Assembly: GCA_900708905.1 (NCBI GenBank)
Contig: CAADRB010000043.1
Span: 1,178,869 to 1,242,868 of the forward strand
Direction of reading: 5' to 3'
DNA from: Hymenolepis diminuta
Taxonomy: Eukaryota; Platyhelminthes; Cestoda; Cyclophyllidea; Hymenolepididae
Length of the DNA: 64,000 nt
The notes under the pieces: generated by a model
The model's database searches: none
What the model was told of the DNA's origin: nothing
Seen by the model: only the letters and a program-made list of their open reading frames with translations
In this document: piece by piece, positions 23,101-36,100 of the stretch
Layout: every line of letters begins with the position of its first letter
Position numbering within the stretch: position 1 is the stretch's first letter
Made by a program: the position numbers and the translations under genes

Positions 23101-24390
23101 TTGTTCAGTAATTTGAATTTGGAAATGCGGACATATCAGTTAGCAGCGGGAAGTGATAATCACAAAACACAACAGAATCTAGTTTTTAGTTCGTAATGTC
23201 TCATTCCTTTATTTCTAAAATTTAACATTGCCTGCTGCATTTTTTTCCAATTTAAAGAATTTAAAGGGGAAACAAAACAAATATTTTTTCATTGATTCAT
23301 GTGTCCGTCATGTTACTTTTGATGTTCTTTGAATAATCGATTTATCAAGATGAATTTAATATGATCTTTGAAACCATATTTAAACTAAATGGCCTCTCCT
23401 TTCGATTATATTTTGTAAACAACTTTTCCATTTACTCAGATTAGAATGAAAAGTTTAAGTTTGGGTTTAGCGGCTCCTTAATCTTTAAACTAAATAAGTA
23501 AATGAATTGCTGATATTTCCTTAATTCCGTGTTATTAATGAGTTTGGGAAATTTGCGACTTTTTTGTGGGCAATCAGATTATATATATAAGGCATCCGTA
23601 AAATAACACAAGATTGGGAGTCCGTGACTTGTGCTTGGATAAAATATTCACGTCACGAAGGTAGTCTTCAAATCGCTCTTCATTCCTATCTGCTTGTGGG
23701 TAAACCTCATTTCAGAGTTCTAGGAAGGAAGTCCAGACAATAAGTACTGATCCGGGATGACTGACTGCCAAACGACCATTACATGAAGAAGACATTTGTT
23801 TCTATAAATGGTTTTCGATTTTTTTCCTTTTCCGGAACTAACTATCTGCAGGAAACGTAGGAATTTGACATTTAAATAACATAAAATATAATTAATGACT
23901 AGCATGCTCAGTGATTTACTTGAAAAAAGTGCAAAGGCTCAATATGTAACATATTTGGCGTCGTGTTCAGTGGCACAAAAACCAGTTTGGTTTGCTTTAA
24001 CATAAACTTCAAATTTCCGTCACCAAACGTAAGGAATATTCCCGTAATTATGTAAGCACAATCCTAAAAAGAAATAAGTACACAAGGTCGAGATTGATTT
24101 CATTGATTAAATGCGAAAATTCGAAATTGATATTATCTAATAGGAATAAGCATTGCGTCGTAACAATCACTAGGAGCTCTAATAAATATCTATGCCCCTT
24201 CTCATCCTTTCATTCTTGTAGAAAATGGTGGTTTTATACCTAATCCCTGGAGAATTAAGATAAAATCTCTTCCATATGTCAAACGAAGTTAATCAAATCC
24301 AAAGAAATGTAGACTTCCTAAAAGTGCAGGGAAATGCTAATTAACGTATCATCATATTTTTAGCCAAATAAATAGATCAAGGGTAACTAT
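20155..24390. other. Intergenic region upstream of the SLC22-like gene
   Basis: AT-rich. Apart from repeat R4 (22027-22104) I see no supported gene. The SLC22 promoter should lie just right of 20154; no clear TATA box was found. Confidence 0.6.
22027..22104 (+). repeat. Dispersed repeat family R4, copy 1
   Basis: About 78 bases matching 41237-41316. Common blocks are AAGACC, TTCTTGATTAAA, AGTAAGTAC/ATAAGTAC and GAA..TC. No coding content. Confidence 0.6.
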
Positions 24391-24399
24391 TTCAGCTCA

Positions 24400-26600
24400 A
24401 AAGGAGGGAAGAACAGGACCCACGATTACTTATTTAAATTTTTAGCCAACAGGTTATTTACACCACATCTGCTCGATACGCCATTGGTGGCATAGCCTCA
24501 CTTTTCAGAATATTCTAGCACATGCGATATTCCTTTGGTTAGCTTTGGCAGCGTTGTGCACTCCCCAATACTCCTCCTCTGGAGCGTTGTAATGTAGCTA
24601 AAAGATAAAAAAAGCACTCGATAATTTGTTACCGTATATATTCAGTTGGTCAAGAAGAGAAGGTAATTCTTGAGTGCTATAAATTTTGGGTTGAGAAATA
24701 TATGAAATTGATGCGATAGGGTTAAGAGTACCTTGGATTGAAAGGGTTTACGGTATCTATAAATGAAAACCGAGCAGTAGTATTGGAAGGTGTACATTAT
24801 CAATGGGTACAGGCGCAACAGGATGAGGGTTAGGAAGTGCAAAATGAGAGTAATTCGGGTATTTAAGTCGTAGGATACCTGAGCAAGCCGGCTTCAACCT
24901 GTCGACGCTTAGTGAGTTCCAAGTACCGTTACGATCGAGAATGAAATATTTGGATTTGAGTTTGAATAGGGCATCATAAAATTAAAGCAAAGGTTTCCTT
25001 ACTGAAACTACTCGGATAAAAATGAGGGAACAGGTTAGTAATTCCATATGGACTTGTGCCTGTCTGTCATTCAAGCGGATGGGTATTTAAGAACAAATGT
25101 GAAGTGATCTTTTTAACGCGCAGCACATGACAAGGGATCAATATTGCGATCTTCCATCTGTGGCGATTTTAGATGGGGAGCCGAATATACTTATTCACAA
25201 TTCCACTAGCTCTTTAGCCATAGACTCAGATGAAGTATCACGAAGCGGGGAGGATCTAGGCCAAAAGTATAAAACAATTATTACAAGTTAGGATGTTGGC
25301 AAGAGTTGGATGGAAGGGGGGTACCTATTATATTGAAATGCATATGCCAAAAACGATCATCAGACAGAAGAAGTGAAAAGAGTGGATCTTGGGCGCACTT
25401 GTGAATCTTGCTACCTTGAAAAGTGAGATGATGTTTAGCCCGTAGGCAAATGTAGTGTCGAATTTTTTCCCAAACTGAGCTGTTGGTTATCAACTCGGTT
25501 GCTGAACGAATGCTTGAGTGTAATAATCCATGAAAGTGACTGAAGATCTTCCAGCGGTGTGATTGCTGGAGGAAAGTTTAAGCCAGTTGAAGCACCTCAA
25601 TGAATTTTAGTGATTAGAGAAGCGTAACGGTGGGTTGCAAGAAATTTTCACTAATTCTTGATCAACAGTAAGTGCCTGGAAGTATAGGAGTATTGTAGAG
25701 ATTTGGTTTAATTCCATACAGGCCAATGAATCGGAAATAATATTATTACAGCCATCGGTGGAACAGATATCATTAGTGAATATAAGATAAGATTCAAACG
25801 ATGGACTCCTCTAGGAGAATAGTGGTGGTAGAAATGGTCAACTAGCATAAATTAGGATCTTGCGGTGGTTGAATATAATAACTTGGCGTTCTTCCATGGT
25901 ATGGCGAAGTATTTTACTCTTGAATAGATATCTAGCACTTCTCTGCCAAAAGTGCTGTATCTTGTCTCGGAAGGCATTAGCTTATGCAAGATAAAGAAGA
26001 ATAATTGAATTTGGTCGTTGATAACTCGTTACGGGACCAACTGCCATCTGAGATGTATCCGTCTTTAAAAAAATTTGGGATTTTACTTGGAGCATTGAGA
26101 CGGCTTTGCTATTCGCACTGGATAGCTGCTGCTTCACAACCTCAGGTGTCATAATAAATTGCTTTTAGTTGACCATAAGCAGATTCGTGAGAGATTGCAG
26201 GATTTGAGTCCAGTCTAGAATAAATCTGCTGTAATATTTCACCACGCCAAGGAAACGAAGAAGAGTTTTTATTAACTGGAAAATAAAGTAATCCTTAACA
26301 ACCTGAGCCCGTTCTGGTAGGGAAGAAATATCATATCTCCCGATGTGATGGTCAAGGAAATCGATTTCAATCTTACCACACATGCACATTTCAGGGTTAA
26401 TGACGATTTTGTATTGCTCCTGAGGCTCAAATACTTGCCGTTAATGCAGTTTATGCTTCTAAGGGCTTAAACTGACAATGGGGACGTCGTCAATATAAGC
26501 AAGGACAAAATCTAAACCATGTAATGCTTGATATGACTGTGAACGTTATGAAGACCAAAGAGCACAGGCACAATCTCAGCTTTTCTGATGATATTACAAC
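24400..26600 (-). mobile_element. Degenerate Ty3/Gypsy retrotransposon, RT to integrase and LTR edge
   Basis: Read on -, pieces of pol follow in the right order. Reverse transcriptase: LFGLHNVHS, a frame break, then DFVLAYIDDVPIVS with the catalytic YIDD at 26497-26486. RT thumb: FLDHHIGRYDISSLPER and LLRFLGVVKYYSRFI (26389-26165). RNase H: about 26100-25850 (YSTFGRE-like and DHK-like relics). Integrase core: MHFNIIGTPLPS near 25340 and IFGSPSKIATDG near 25180. C-terminus: TWNSLSVDRLKPA near 24890. A purine tract (GAGGAGGAGTAT) at about 24575 then leads into a presumed 3' LTR. Many stops and frameshifts make it a fossil. Gag and protease were not found. Confidence 0.85.
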
Positions 26601-27775
26601 AGAGTTAACACCAAAATACGTAAATATATTGCAAAATGCATTCTGGCTTAGGGATAGGTCAATAAATAGGCGGAGATTAAAAGCTAAATAACACTCTTTC
26701 CCAGTCGTACGTACTCAGGGGCGGACAGGGAAGATGAGTCATGGACACAAAAATGCGAAGGCGACAATAGATTGAAAATATCGAATCATAACTCATGATG
26801 CCAGATAAGATAGATAGGGAATAAAGTAACCACAAATCAAATTCATAGTTTTCTTTGTTTTTCTTTCTCTTAATATACGCACAAGCTCTGAGGTAAATTC
26901 TTAAAGAAGTTTATAATATCAAGACATGTCCGGAAGCAAATTATTCTTGCGCACAATTTCTGACTCCAAATCAAGAAATTTTCATGAGGAATAATTCAAA
27001 GAGTTCACTGCAGTTTAAAAAGATTCACTGAATGGAAATTAAAGAGATCCTTGACTAAAATCAAATGTATGTTGATGTTTAAATAAACAAGTTGAGTGAA
27101 ATGAACTATTGACCTATTCTAAAATAATTTACTGAACTAATAAAAGTGGGGTCTAAGAATGCATAGATTTTTTAGTCTCACTTGATTTAAGGAGAAATCC
27201 TAATTGAATGGTCAGATAGGTGTCGGTGCAATAACCAGATAATGCATAATCTTCACAAATGGTAAAATGGTGCTTGAGTGATTGATGAGATTTTTCTAAT
27301 AGTGTTACCAGAAATGCCCCAAAATATCCAGAAAAGAAATTCTTTATATAAATTATTACAATTGTTTAAGAATTTTAAAGGTGACCGTAAATGGGAATTT
27401 TCTGCTGTTGATTTGTGTCAACAGTACTAATGCAACTATCAAATCAACCCTCGGGCTTAAAATTCATTGAGTCTCGTCCAGCACATGGAGTCATTAATTG
27501 CACCTGTTGAGATTGATCATTCGAGGAATATTAAAAGACGATTTCTACTTTGATATTACTTGGCCTAGTTTGAGTATGTAGCAAAACACACGCGCTCCGG
27601 TTTTAATCGCAGAAAAGAATCCGAATATTGGGGGAGAGCAAACGAGTCCAATAAGGTATGATATGCAGAGCAAGAGGAGGAAAAGGAGATTAGACTGAAG
27701 TAGGAAATGAAGTCTGGACTTGATTTCTGAAAACATTGATTCGTCCAGATTCCAATACGATATGTTCACAGTGTG
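26601..27775. other. Unassigned stretch between the Gypsy relic and repeat R1
   Basis: It should hold the 5' part of the Gypsy element at 24.4-26.6 kb if that survived, but no gag, protease or early RT motif could be read on the - strand. Apart from short chance open frames nothing is seen. Confidence 0.4.
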
Positions 27776-28031
27776 TTTTAATTGCTCTTCCCTTTAGGAT
27801 ACCGACTCTTAGATTCCCTAAGACCCGATAACATCATAATGCAAACGACTCAGATCATTATATTGAAATAAGACGCACGTTTGCGTATCAATAGTTCGAC
27901 TTATATTATGCGCCATTTACAACCGTAATGTAAGCAAATTCCTTCGAATAAAAGGGAATTAAAAGATGGTAAACAAAGAACCATACCTATAAGAATTATT
28001 ATGGAAAAATATTATTTTCTTATATGTAACA
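27776..28031 (+). repeat. Dispersed repeat family R1, copy 2
   Basis: Aligns by eye with copies 1 and 3 over about 250 bases and ends in the same TTATATGTAACA. It lies about 1.2 kb beyond the 5' side of the broken Gypsy pol at 24.4-26.6 kb. Confidence 0.75.
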
Positions 28032-28905
28032 CAGTGCAATACTCAGATGTTCAGAATTAATTAACTTACTGTCAAGTTTACAGATTAGATTATGCCTATG
28101 ATATTTTCCACTTGCTGACAAACGAATTTGGTTCCGCCTCACTATGCCACTATTATTCACTTATATCTTCTTACGTACAATTTAGGTGTATGGGTGTAAC
28201 GATTTTTTGTACAACATACCTCACTGGAGTTCAGTTGAGGCGAGCTATAGTAACAATAATCATGCAGAAATAACGCTTCTCTTTATGGGTTTAAGAATCA
28301 TAACCTAGTGTTTAGTATTACTTTAAATTAACTGTCAATTGGTATTACAATTATTAATGACCTTGGTATTAATATTATTTATTCCATCACTCATTAACTT
28401 AAATACTTCGGATTAATGGCTTGAGTAAGAAATCATTTATTAGACAAACGATGTTATAATCTGCTGTTATTTAGTGTTAGTTGTTTGAGAAACATAAAGG
28501 GAACGTAGTAAGGGGAGTTATTGTAATTGTGAAATGACAAAAATCAAAATTTCAGTCAAAGTAAATCATTTCGTTCTTGAAAACTGTGCGCCGTAATTAT
28601 TTACTATTGTTAAGATTCACAATCATTAATATTTACTACCATATTGTATATATATATGCATATTACCTTCCATGTTTCTTTTCGTCGATATATGAAAATA
28701 AACATTCATCTTTCGTGAAAGTAGACTACTCTACCATAAATCAGGTAAATGCGACTCATGCCCGCTCAAATATAAACCTAAAGTAAAACCAGATATCATG
28801 CGAACCACTGAGTTTCATTCAGATGAATTTTAAAAATATTTATGTGATCATTTATTATTGAATAAGCAACTCACGTACTTTTGAGATACTTGCTTAATTT
28901 GCATC

Positions 28906-29199
28906 ATGAAATCTATCACTGGGATTCGACAAAGACAGTTAATGAGACTATTCTGGACAATTAATTTCAAGAACCTACTGATCTCTCCACCAAAAGCTTC
29001 AACCCTCCCACTTCCACCAGCTGAATGGTTGTTTCAGAGAGAACTTCTGGGAAGAGAACATTTATTTTCTTCTAATGACAGCTTTCATCTGTTTTCTATT
29101 ATAGAATCCAAGCAAACCATTTGTAAATATAATAATGGTGGTGATTCTGATGATTTAATTCCTGAAAATCTAGCTTCCGAGGAATGGAATGGCTATTGA
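28906..29199 (+). CDS. Hypothetical 97-residue protein
   Basis: An ATG-started frame with balanced composition (PPAEWLFQRELLGREHLF in the middle, acidic DDLIPENLASEEW at the end) in a region where random frames are mostly Leu, Ile and Phe. No domain, signal peptide or family is recognised. It could be a small intronless gene, a terminal exon or chance. No AATAAA lies close behind the stop. Confidence 0.3.
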   Translation: MKSITGIRQRQLMRLFWTINFKNLLISPPKASTLPLPPAEWLFQRELLGREHLFSSNDSFHLFSIIESKQTICKYNNGGDSDDLIPENLASEEWNGY

Positions 29200-30414
29200 T
29201 GTAATATTTTAATTCATGTAATTTGAATGGTGTATTTCAATAGTAATCATAACCTGGAATTTTGGCTTACTTATATTATCTATTCATCTACGAACAAGGG
29301 ATAGTTTGTAGCTTGCCGATCAGACTCGTAAACTATTCAACCGAAAATGTGGTTAAATAGAAAAGAATCAGGTTTATTTTACAAGAGCTAAATGAAAGGA
29401 TGTTATAACTCGAAAAAACCAATAACCGAGCCTTGAAAAAGGAGGAAATGCAAGTCAGTCACTAAATTAAATTGGTTTTGACCTTCACATAAGCAAACGA
29501 ATGGATATCACAAAAAACAACAGATATAAATGATACAAATTACATTTTCTCATGGGAATATACTCAGTGAAATATTTTTCTCCCATTTACATTGTTTCTC
29601 TCTTGACAGAGAAACAATTCCAGGGCATGAGACATGGGTCATAGGTGGAGTACTGAGTTATAAATTGTTACGATCTACACAGCCAAGTATCCAAGTTTTT
29701 TGGATAACGAAGAGATGCAGAACGCATAAAAATCAGCAAGGGACAATACAGCCCTTTATTATGACCTTTAAATATGTAAACGAGCCAATAATATAAGAGC
29801 AATGAGAAATATTGCAGACATAAATAGTATAACTGTTACTATCTCAAGGGAGAATATGTAATGATATATTTTTTAACATTAATATGGTATTTTCACTTGA
29901 CATAAAATCAGTATTTTGGAGGGCTTAAACTGATGTAAATAAATAAACAATCGAAGAAATTAATTATCAAAGAATAATTTGTGGGGATACGGTAATTTCT
30001 TAATTCATAACCATGTTTTGTTGCATATAAGTTTAACAGGACGCTTTGACTCTATTTGGCAAAGGAATTTATTGCTCCTGGAAAGATTGATTAAAAGAGC
30101 GAATATTCATATATAATAAGATAAATGATTTGTATTATTTTCCTGAATTTGATTTTGTGGCTAAAAATTAAATTGCACTTTAACAATCTAGTTGCCTATT
30201 ATCCATGGCAACCAGTAAATTTCTTTCTAGGTGAATCAGAAGTCCATCACTAAGTTATAAATAGGAGGCTTGAATCAAAATTAGTATTTGAAGAACCGCG
30301 GCAGCTTCCTTTAATAAAATTTCTTTTACGATGATGCTCACAGATTTTGAATTCATCATTATTCTTTAAACATGCACTGAATAAATAAATTGAATCTAGG
30401 CATCAGTATAAATT

Positions 30415-30442
30415 ATCTCAAATAAGTAATATTATTTGAGAT
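30415..30442. repeat. Perfect hairpin, 11-bp stem
   Basis: ATCTCAAATAA, six bases, then TTATTTGAGAT. AT-rich; it may be chance, a cruciform or a trace of a small inverted-repeat element. Confidence 0.5.
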
Positions 30443-32689
30443 GCATCTTCAGACAGATGAAATTTTACACTTTGGCATATATTTTGCCCGTTACTTAACG
30501 GATTCTGTCCCAACACTGAATGAAAATAGTATTATTTTTCCATGTTTATCTTTGCGTTATTTAGGTTAGCTGCCCTCTAGGACGGAAAGACTTCTTAGTA
30601 GAAATGACCAGCATTGCTTCGCATCTAGCTAGAAATGCATTCGGCTTATTTTCTCTAAATTTGTTATAATTCCAAAGAACTTGCAATATTTGGGGTAGAC
30701 GTTCACCAGAATGTGACATGTCAATCTGCAAATGAAGCGCGGAAGGAGGCGTATATTCAAGGTTACTTCAATGAAAAATGAACTACTTAGGTGTGGGAGG
30801 TTATATTCCGTTAATGAAATAGTATTGACATATCTACTTCTATACTTAAACAAATTTCGCACATGTTTATTTTGAAATTCTATTTCGATTTACTGAGAGA
30901 GGGCAACGAGGATATACTCGTTATATCAACTAGCACATTTTATTTTAACTAATGAAATGTGACTAGATATGTTACAGTATTCAAGATTGTGACATGGTTT
31001 GATGATATTCACATAGAAGTCTTATGCAATCTTCAAGTTTGTACCTTTCGTATCTTGATTTAACTTTTTTAATTGTATTTAATATTACGTAATTGTATAA
31101 TATAATGCTGCGTCAGTAATTTCTACTTCTCATCACTTTCAGTTTTTATTGAAATATTCTGCCCTTTTCGGTATTCAAATGCATTTCGACCTGTACCCAC
31201 ATCTACAAGAAAATAGATGTCTATTATTAGCGGCTAAAAATGTTCAGACAGACAACTTATTTTATTCCATTTGAATGCTGATTAAGAATATTAAATATTC
31301 AAAAAATGTTAGAGGTCAAATATTTGACGTTTCAGTGTATTGAAAGCCAAGAACTGTGAGAGTTAAAAGGACTTGTATAGAAAGTTCTAATTTTGAAGTG
31401 TCTTCAATAAAGTAATATTGTTGGGCTGATAGATTCAATTATTAATGAGTTCCCAAATGGTTAATATCAGTAAAATGAAAATTTATAATTACCATAGCAA
31501 AGCCAATATAGATAAAAAATTTTAAACTCTTCAATAATAAATTTAATCAAACTAGTCATGATAGGGATATAATGCCCTAAGTTTGGTAGACAAAGAAACA
31601 TTAAAAAAATCTGATATCAGAGAAGGGAGGTAAACATAAACATTAAACAGTCCTGCCAAGATTTTACCCTGGCGGTTGCGATTAATGATTCCATATTTTT
31701 GGGTTAAATTTCGAATTAAATAGTCACTCAGTCCTGAGTCGTTGTCTTTATCAAAAGTAAATAATCTAAAAGAATTAGATAAATGAAAAAATAACAAAAA
31801 AATAAAAAGCAAAATAATGTATTTAAAAGAATTAAGGAATGTTACCTCAAACAACTACTAAAAAATTAAGCAGAACATTCAATATTTTTCCGAACTATGC
31901 ACTTTGCAGTGGAGAGAAAAAAATTTTATGTTTTGTTAAAATTGTATATTCACGCTCTACCATTTTCCTGCGGACGGTCAATGTTTTACAAACCACCAAT
32001 GCACTCATCAAAAACTGAATTTCTTACAGTATCCGGTAGTATGAAACAATCCATAACAATTTATTAACTGAGGTATTTTAAGACTATTCAAGCAGATTTA
32101 TCAATCAAACATGCTAACGATAAAACTCTGAAAACGAAAGAATATTTCTTAGGTTGAGTAGAAGAAATGATTTCTCAGAGAGAATGCAATAATAGACAGT
32201 GATTGTCGAAATTCCCAGAACGGAAATTCTCATGAAATTTCTAAAACAAATTTTAGACTCCAATGTCCTCAGCGAGGAAAAAGTCAAACTGTACCTTAGA
32301 TCCAGAAAAGGAGCTGCCACGCTTAAATGACACATTAAACTTATCAAGGATATTTTAAAAAATATGATGTACGGAACCGTTTTTTTTATTTTCTCAGAGA
32401 ATATAGAGTGATCTTTGACTTCAGTCAGTCGTTAAGCATTTTATCTTTGCAAATATAATTGGAGAATAAAAAAGGGCGAATCTAGATACTTTGTTTGTTA
32501 AAAGCGAATTAAATTAAATTAATAGCAAAGATGAAATCGGTGCTTACATAGGCTGGTCTGCTTTAAAATGGCAAAATTCCTCTGAAATGGCGGCATTGGT
32601 AACGATAATGGTGAGCTATCACTGACCTAATGCATAAACTGAAAGATTTTCTCGAATTTTCAGCGGCAGTCTGACTTTTCATCAAATTT

Positions 32690-33175
32690 TTTAATATATG
32701 CTATTTTTTTACTGAATAGCCGTACTTTATTTGCATGAAGTTTTTGAACCATTAAAAGATCTCTTCCAGAAAACACTCCTTGACATTGATCTGTTAATTG
32801 TCAAAGAACGTTTGAGAAGTTAAAATCCATGCTGCAACCAGATGTGCTTTTAAATCAGTGTATTCCAGATTTGTCTTTAGTTGTGCCGGAGATACTTTTA
32901 AGTTACGGTTTAAGAGCAGTGATCTCACACATTTTTTCTAGATGGTCCAGAGAGGGCTGTAGTTTATGTATCAGCGGGAAGAACTATGGAAAAATTGGGA
33001 AGCATTTGCCATTGTCTATGCGCTGAAGAAGTTCCATAAGTTTGTCTACAGTAGTCGCCTTACCATTCTGACAGACCATAACAGTTTTACTGAATGCTGT
33101 CATACAATCTGCATACATACAAATGCGAATGTTCATATGACCACGCAAAAATGTTCTATATTCCAAAAAACGTAA
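32690..33175 (+). mobile_element. Degenerate Ty3/Gypsy fragment (end of RT and start of RNase H)
   Basis: EVFEPLKDLFQ, then MLQPDVLL.., YGLRAVISHIF, DGPERAVVYVSAG, FAIVYALKKFHKFVYSSR and LTILTDHNSF are read across shifting frames. This is the start of RNase H, with the TDHxxF end of its second block. The DGPE..A.V.IS motif is shared with the element at 50.8-53.0 kb, so it is the same lineage in opposite orientation. No LTRs seen. Confidence 0.8.
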
Positions 33176-36100
33176 ATTTTAGATTAGAGTAAGAGTAAGA
33201 CGTTCCAAATCATGCAGAAAGCAATCCAAATATAATGTTTTAAATTATATGTTATATGTTATAAATTATAGGAGAATTATAGGGTTTCATTAAATATCAA
33301 TATTAAATGTCCATTAATTTTACTACCGAGTCTCATTTCTAACGCTATAACCTAACTGCCCACTTAATATCGTTAGATCACAGTTGAGTCAGACCTGGAG
33401 TAAGACTGAAATGCATTTACTCTTTATCAACTTAATAAAGGCCGTATAAAAGAATGCAAATCGTCTTGATATTTTATATGTTTGGAGATCAAAACACCGC
33501 TGTACTGACAACATTTTGTATCCTGAATAGTTGTCGAGCTGTCAAGATCGGTGTCCACCGGCATGTAGACAAGAAGCATCGTATGTGGCCCGAGTAGAAT
33601 AAAAGTCTTAAAGACTGATTAATACGCAATGTAATGGGATGCAAGTGTGCGATCGTAAATAACCGAGGAGAAAATGAAGCACGGATAATTACGAAGTCTC
33701 ACGAAGTCTGTTTGTCATTGGGAGCTCATTTGTGCCTCTCTGTAGTATCCGCTGATCCTCGGACGCTAGTTGGTTCTTTATCCGGGCAAAGAGGTGGTAC
33801 TCATAAAAAAGGAAGAACGTGATTTGGTTTGTTAATACGGCAATCATTCTGATCGGTTGGTGAAATCATAAGCGAAGCGGTTTATGCTAGCCACTTATAG
33901 TCTCGTCTCGAAAAATAACCCATTTATGCTGTAGCTATAGCTTTGTTTTGTCCATTTCCTGTCAAATTCCCTCCATGCTAAGTAAGATGGAGAAGTTCCG
34001 TTCAAACTTCGTTCTATTTTATCCACGTATCTTTCAAACAGCATGTTATCAACAAACGTTAACGTACTGTGAGATTATTAAAAATCGTAGCAAACACTTT
34101 TGTAAAAGACATATTTTGGTTTCTTAAGGTATAAAGTAGTATCTCATAAAATTCTTTGCAATAGTTTGAATTTCTCGATAGTAATAATATATACACATTT
34201 TTTAGAATGCTGTTTCTAGGAGATGACATTCTTTTCACTGGAGTCGCTCTAATTCCGAAGTAATGCTACTTTAAGAGTACCTCTAAATTTGGCATGCATA
34301 TCCCCTCCCATAACTTATAGTATTACTGAGATTAACAAATAATAACTGACTTTCAAATGTGAGAAATCCATAGATGGAAGTGAATGAGAGGGGAAATGTA
34401 GAAGGAGCCAAATAGGTACAAAGGTAAAAAAAATGGAAAAGCCAAATAGAAGTTAAACTTATTAGTCTTACCCACTGTAATACAAAAAAATTTACCATTT
34501 CTTATTGTGAGAATCAGTAGATAACGGTTAAGAGAAAGTCTAATAAATGATAATGAGAAGGGAATCAAAAAGATATTGAGAGCAACGTCAAGGTTTTAAA
34601 AGTCTTACTTCGTTTGATTTCTGGAATCGTGTTTTACATTATGTACTAAAAGTGGTTCGTGCTTCGAAATTTAAATTTTGTTCCTTGTCCCCTGGATTGC
34701 AGCAAACGCTTATCTGTGATGTCCAGTGATTATTGACCGGTTTATAATCATGATGGTCGATCCTGCCACTTCAAATCAGTTTCTTTTCCAAAGTTTAGGA
34801 AGGTAAAATTATCCTAAGTGAAATTCAGAATTAACAGAGCAGAGATGGAATGGCTGAAATTTTAAGCTAGGGGAACCCCGGTTGGCTGTGATCATTCAAG
34901 AAACTAGTTATTTTAGTTAAATCCTTTTATGCTTGAGTTGCATATATTCATGTTCTTTATTTTTTACCTTTTAATGACATTATCAAGAAATAATTATAAA
35001 AGTAGTGTTTCCGATAGCATATGGACATTATTTTAAAAATTGAGCTATTTCCGGGGTCGATATTTTTACTTGCTTGTTCCAAATACAACAGATAACATAA
35101 TTTCATGTTGTCAATATTGCAAGGATTTTCTACAATTAACTTTGCTGAAGCTAAGACCAGGAACAATGACTAACAGCAGACAACCATAGTACTAGCGATC
35201 CGAAAAAGAGAGTCGAGAGTAAAACAGAATTTTCTAAACGGCAACGTTCAATAATTGAGAGAGCGTGAGGGTGAAAATTGAGAAAAAGACAAATCAGAAT
35301 TTGGACGAGGACCGAGAGAGAGCGTGAGAATCGAGCATCTGCACCACCGTTTTAGTAATCGACATATGATTGGAATTTACAGTCGAAATTTGAGTTATTA
35401 CAAAGGAGGTGTGTAAATATCGCTAGTCACTATTCTCTGATTGAGACTTTTGAAAAACGTAGACACGATTTTTCACCAAAGTGAGTTAAGTGAATGTCGT
35501 TCAAAAACCTGTAAGAAATTTTCCTGGAGAATATTTCACGTAGAAAGTTCAGAAGTTAGGGTGTCATCATCATTTTTGACAATTCGCTCCTTTTCAATGT
35601 TATTAAAACTCATCACAGTTACCAATTTAATTTAGATAAATAAATTTAGTAAATAAAGAACAAACTGGTTGAATGATATTTGTTAAAATAAAATAACCTC
35701 TATGCCGGATACATCAAGCGTGTAAGAAAAAAATTAACCAAGAATCCACCATTTTTTCTCCGCGGGATGAGTTCCTTCATATACTTATCGCAAATTCAAG
35801 ACTGTTTTATAAAATGAAGAGAAATTTTGCCCTATTCCAACATTCAGAGTCTAGCCTTACAAGTTAAAGACGGAAAGCAATGTCGAAACGAAGAAAAGGG
35901 GAAGCTTCTCAGAGTTATCTTAAGTTATGTGTCTATTATTCAATTCGTATCTTTCTTACGATCTTAAATAAATTAACTTACTATTATCTAATTTCAGTGA
36001 CTTGCCTAAGAATGAAACTTGGAAGAATTTTATGAATGGACCCAATTCTGCATTTATTAATATTTATTCCGAATGTTTAAACAACATAAAAGGAATTAAT

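Larger units (their letters stand above)
28032..32690. other. Intergenic, mostly featureless
   Basis: AT-rich. Besides the frame at 28906-29199 and a hairpin at 30415-30442, it contains only short open frames without recognisable content. Confidence 0.5.

Noticed and set aside
33480..33840. GC-richer block thought to be an LTR or gene
   Set aside because: No terminal repeats, partner copy, splice sites or recognisable peptide.
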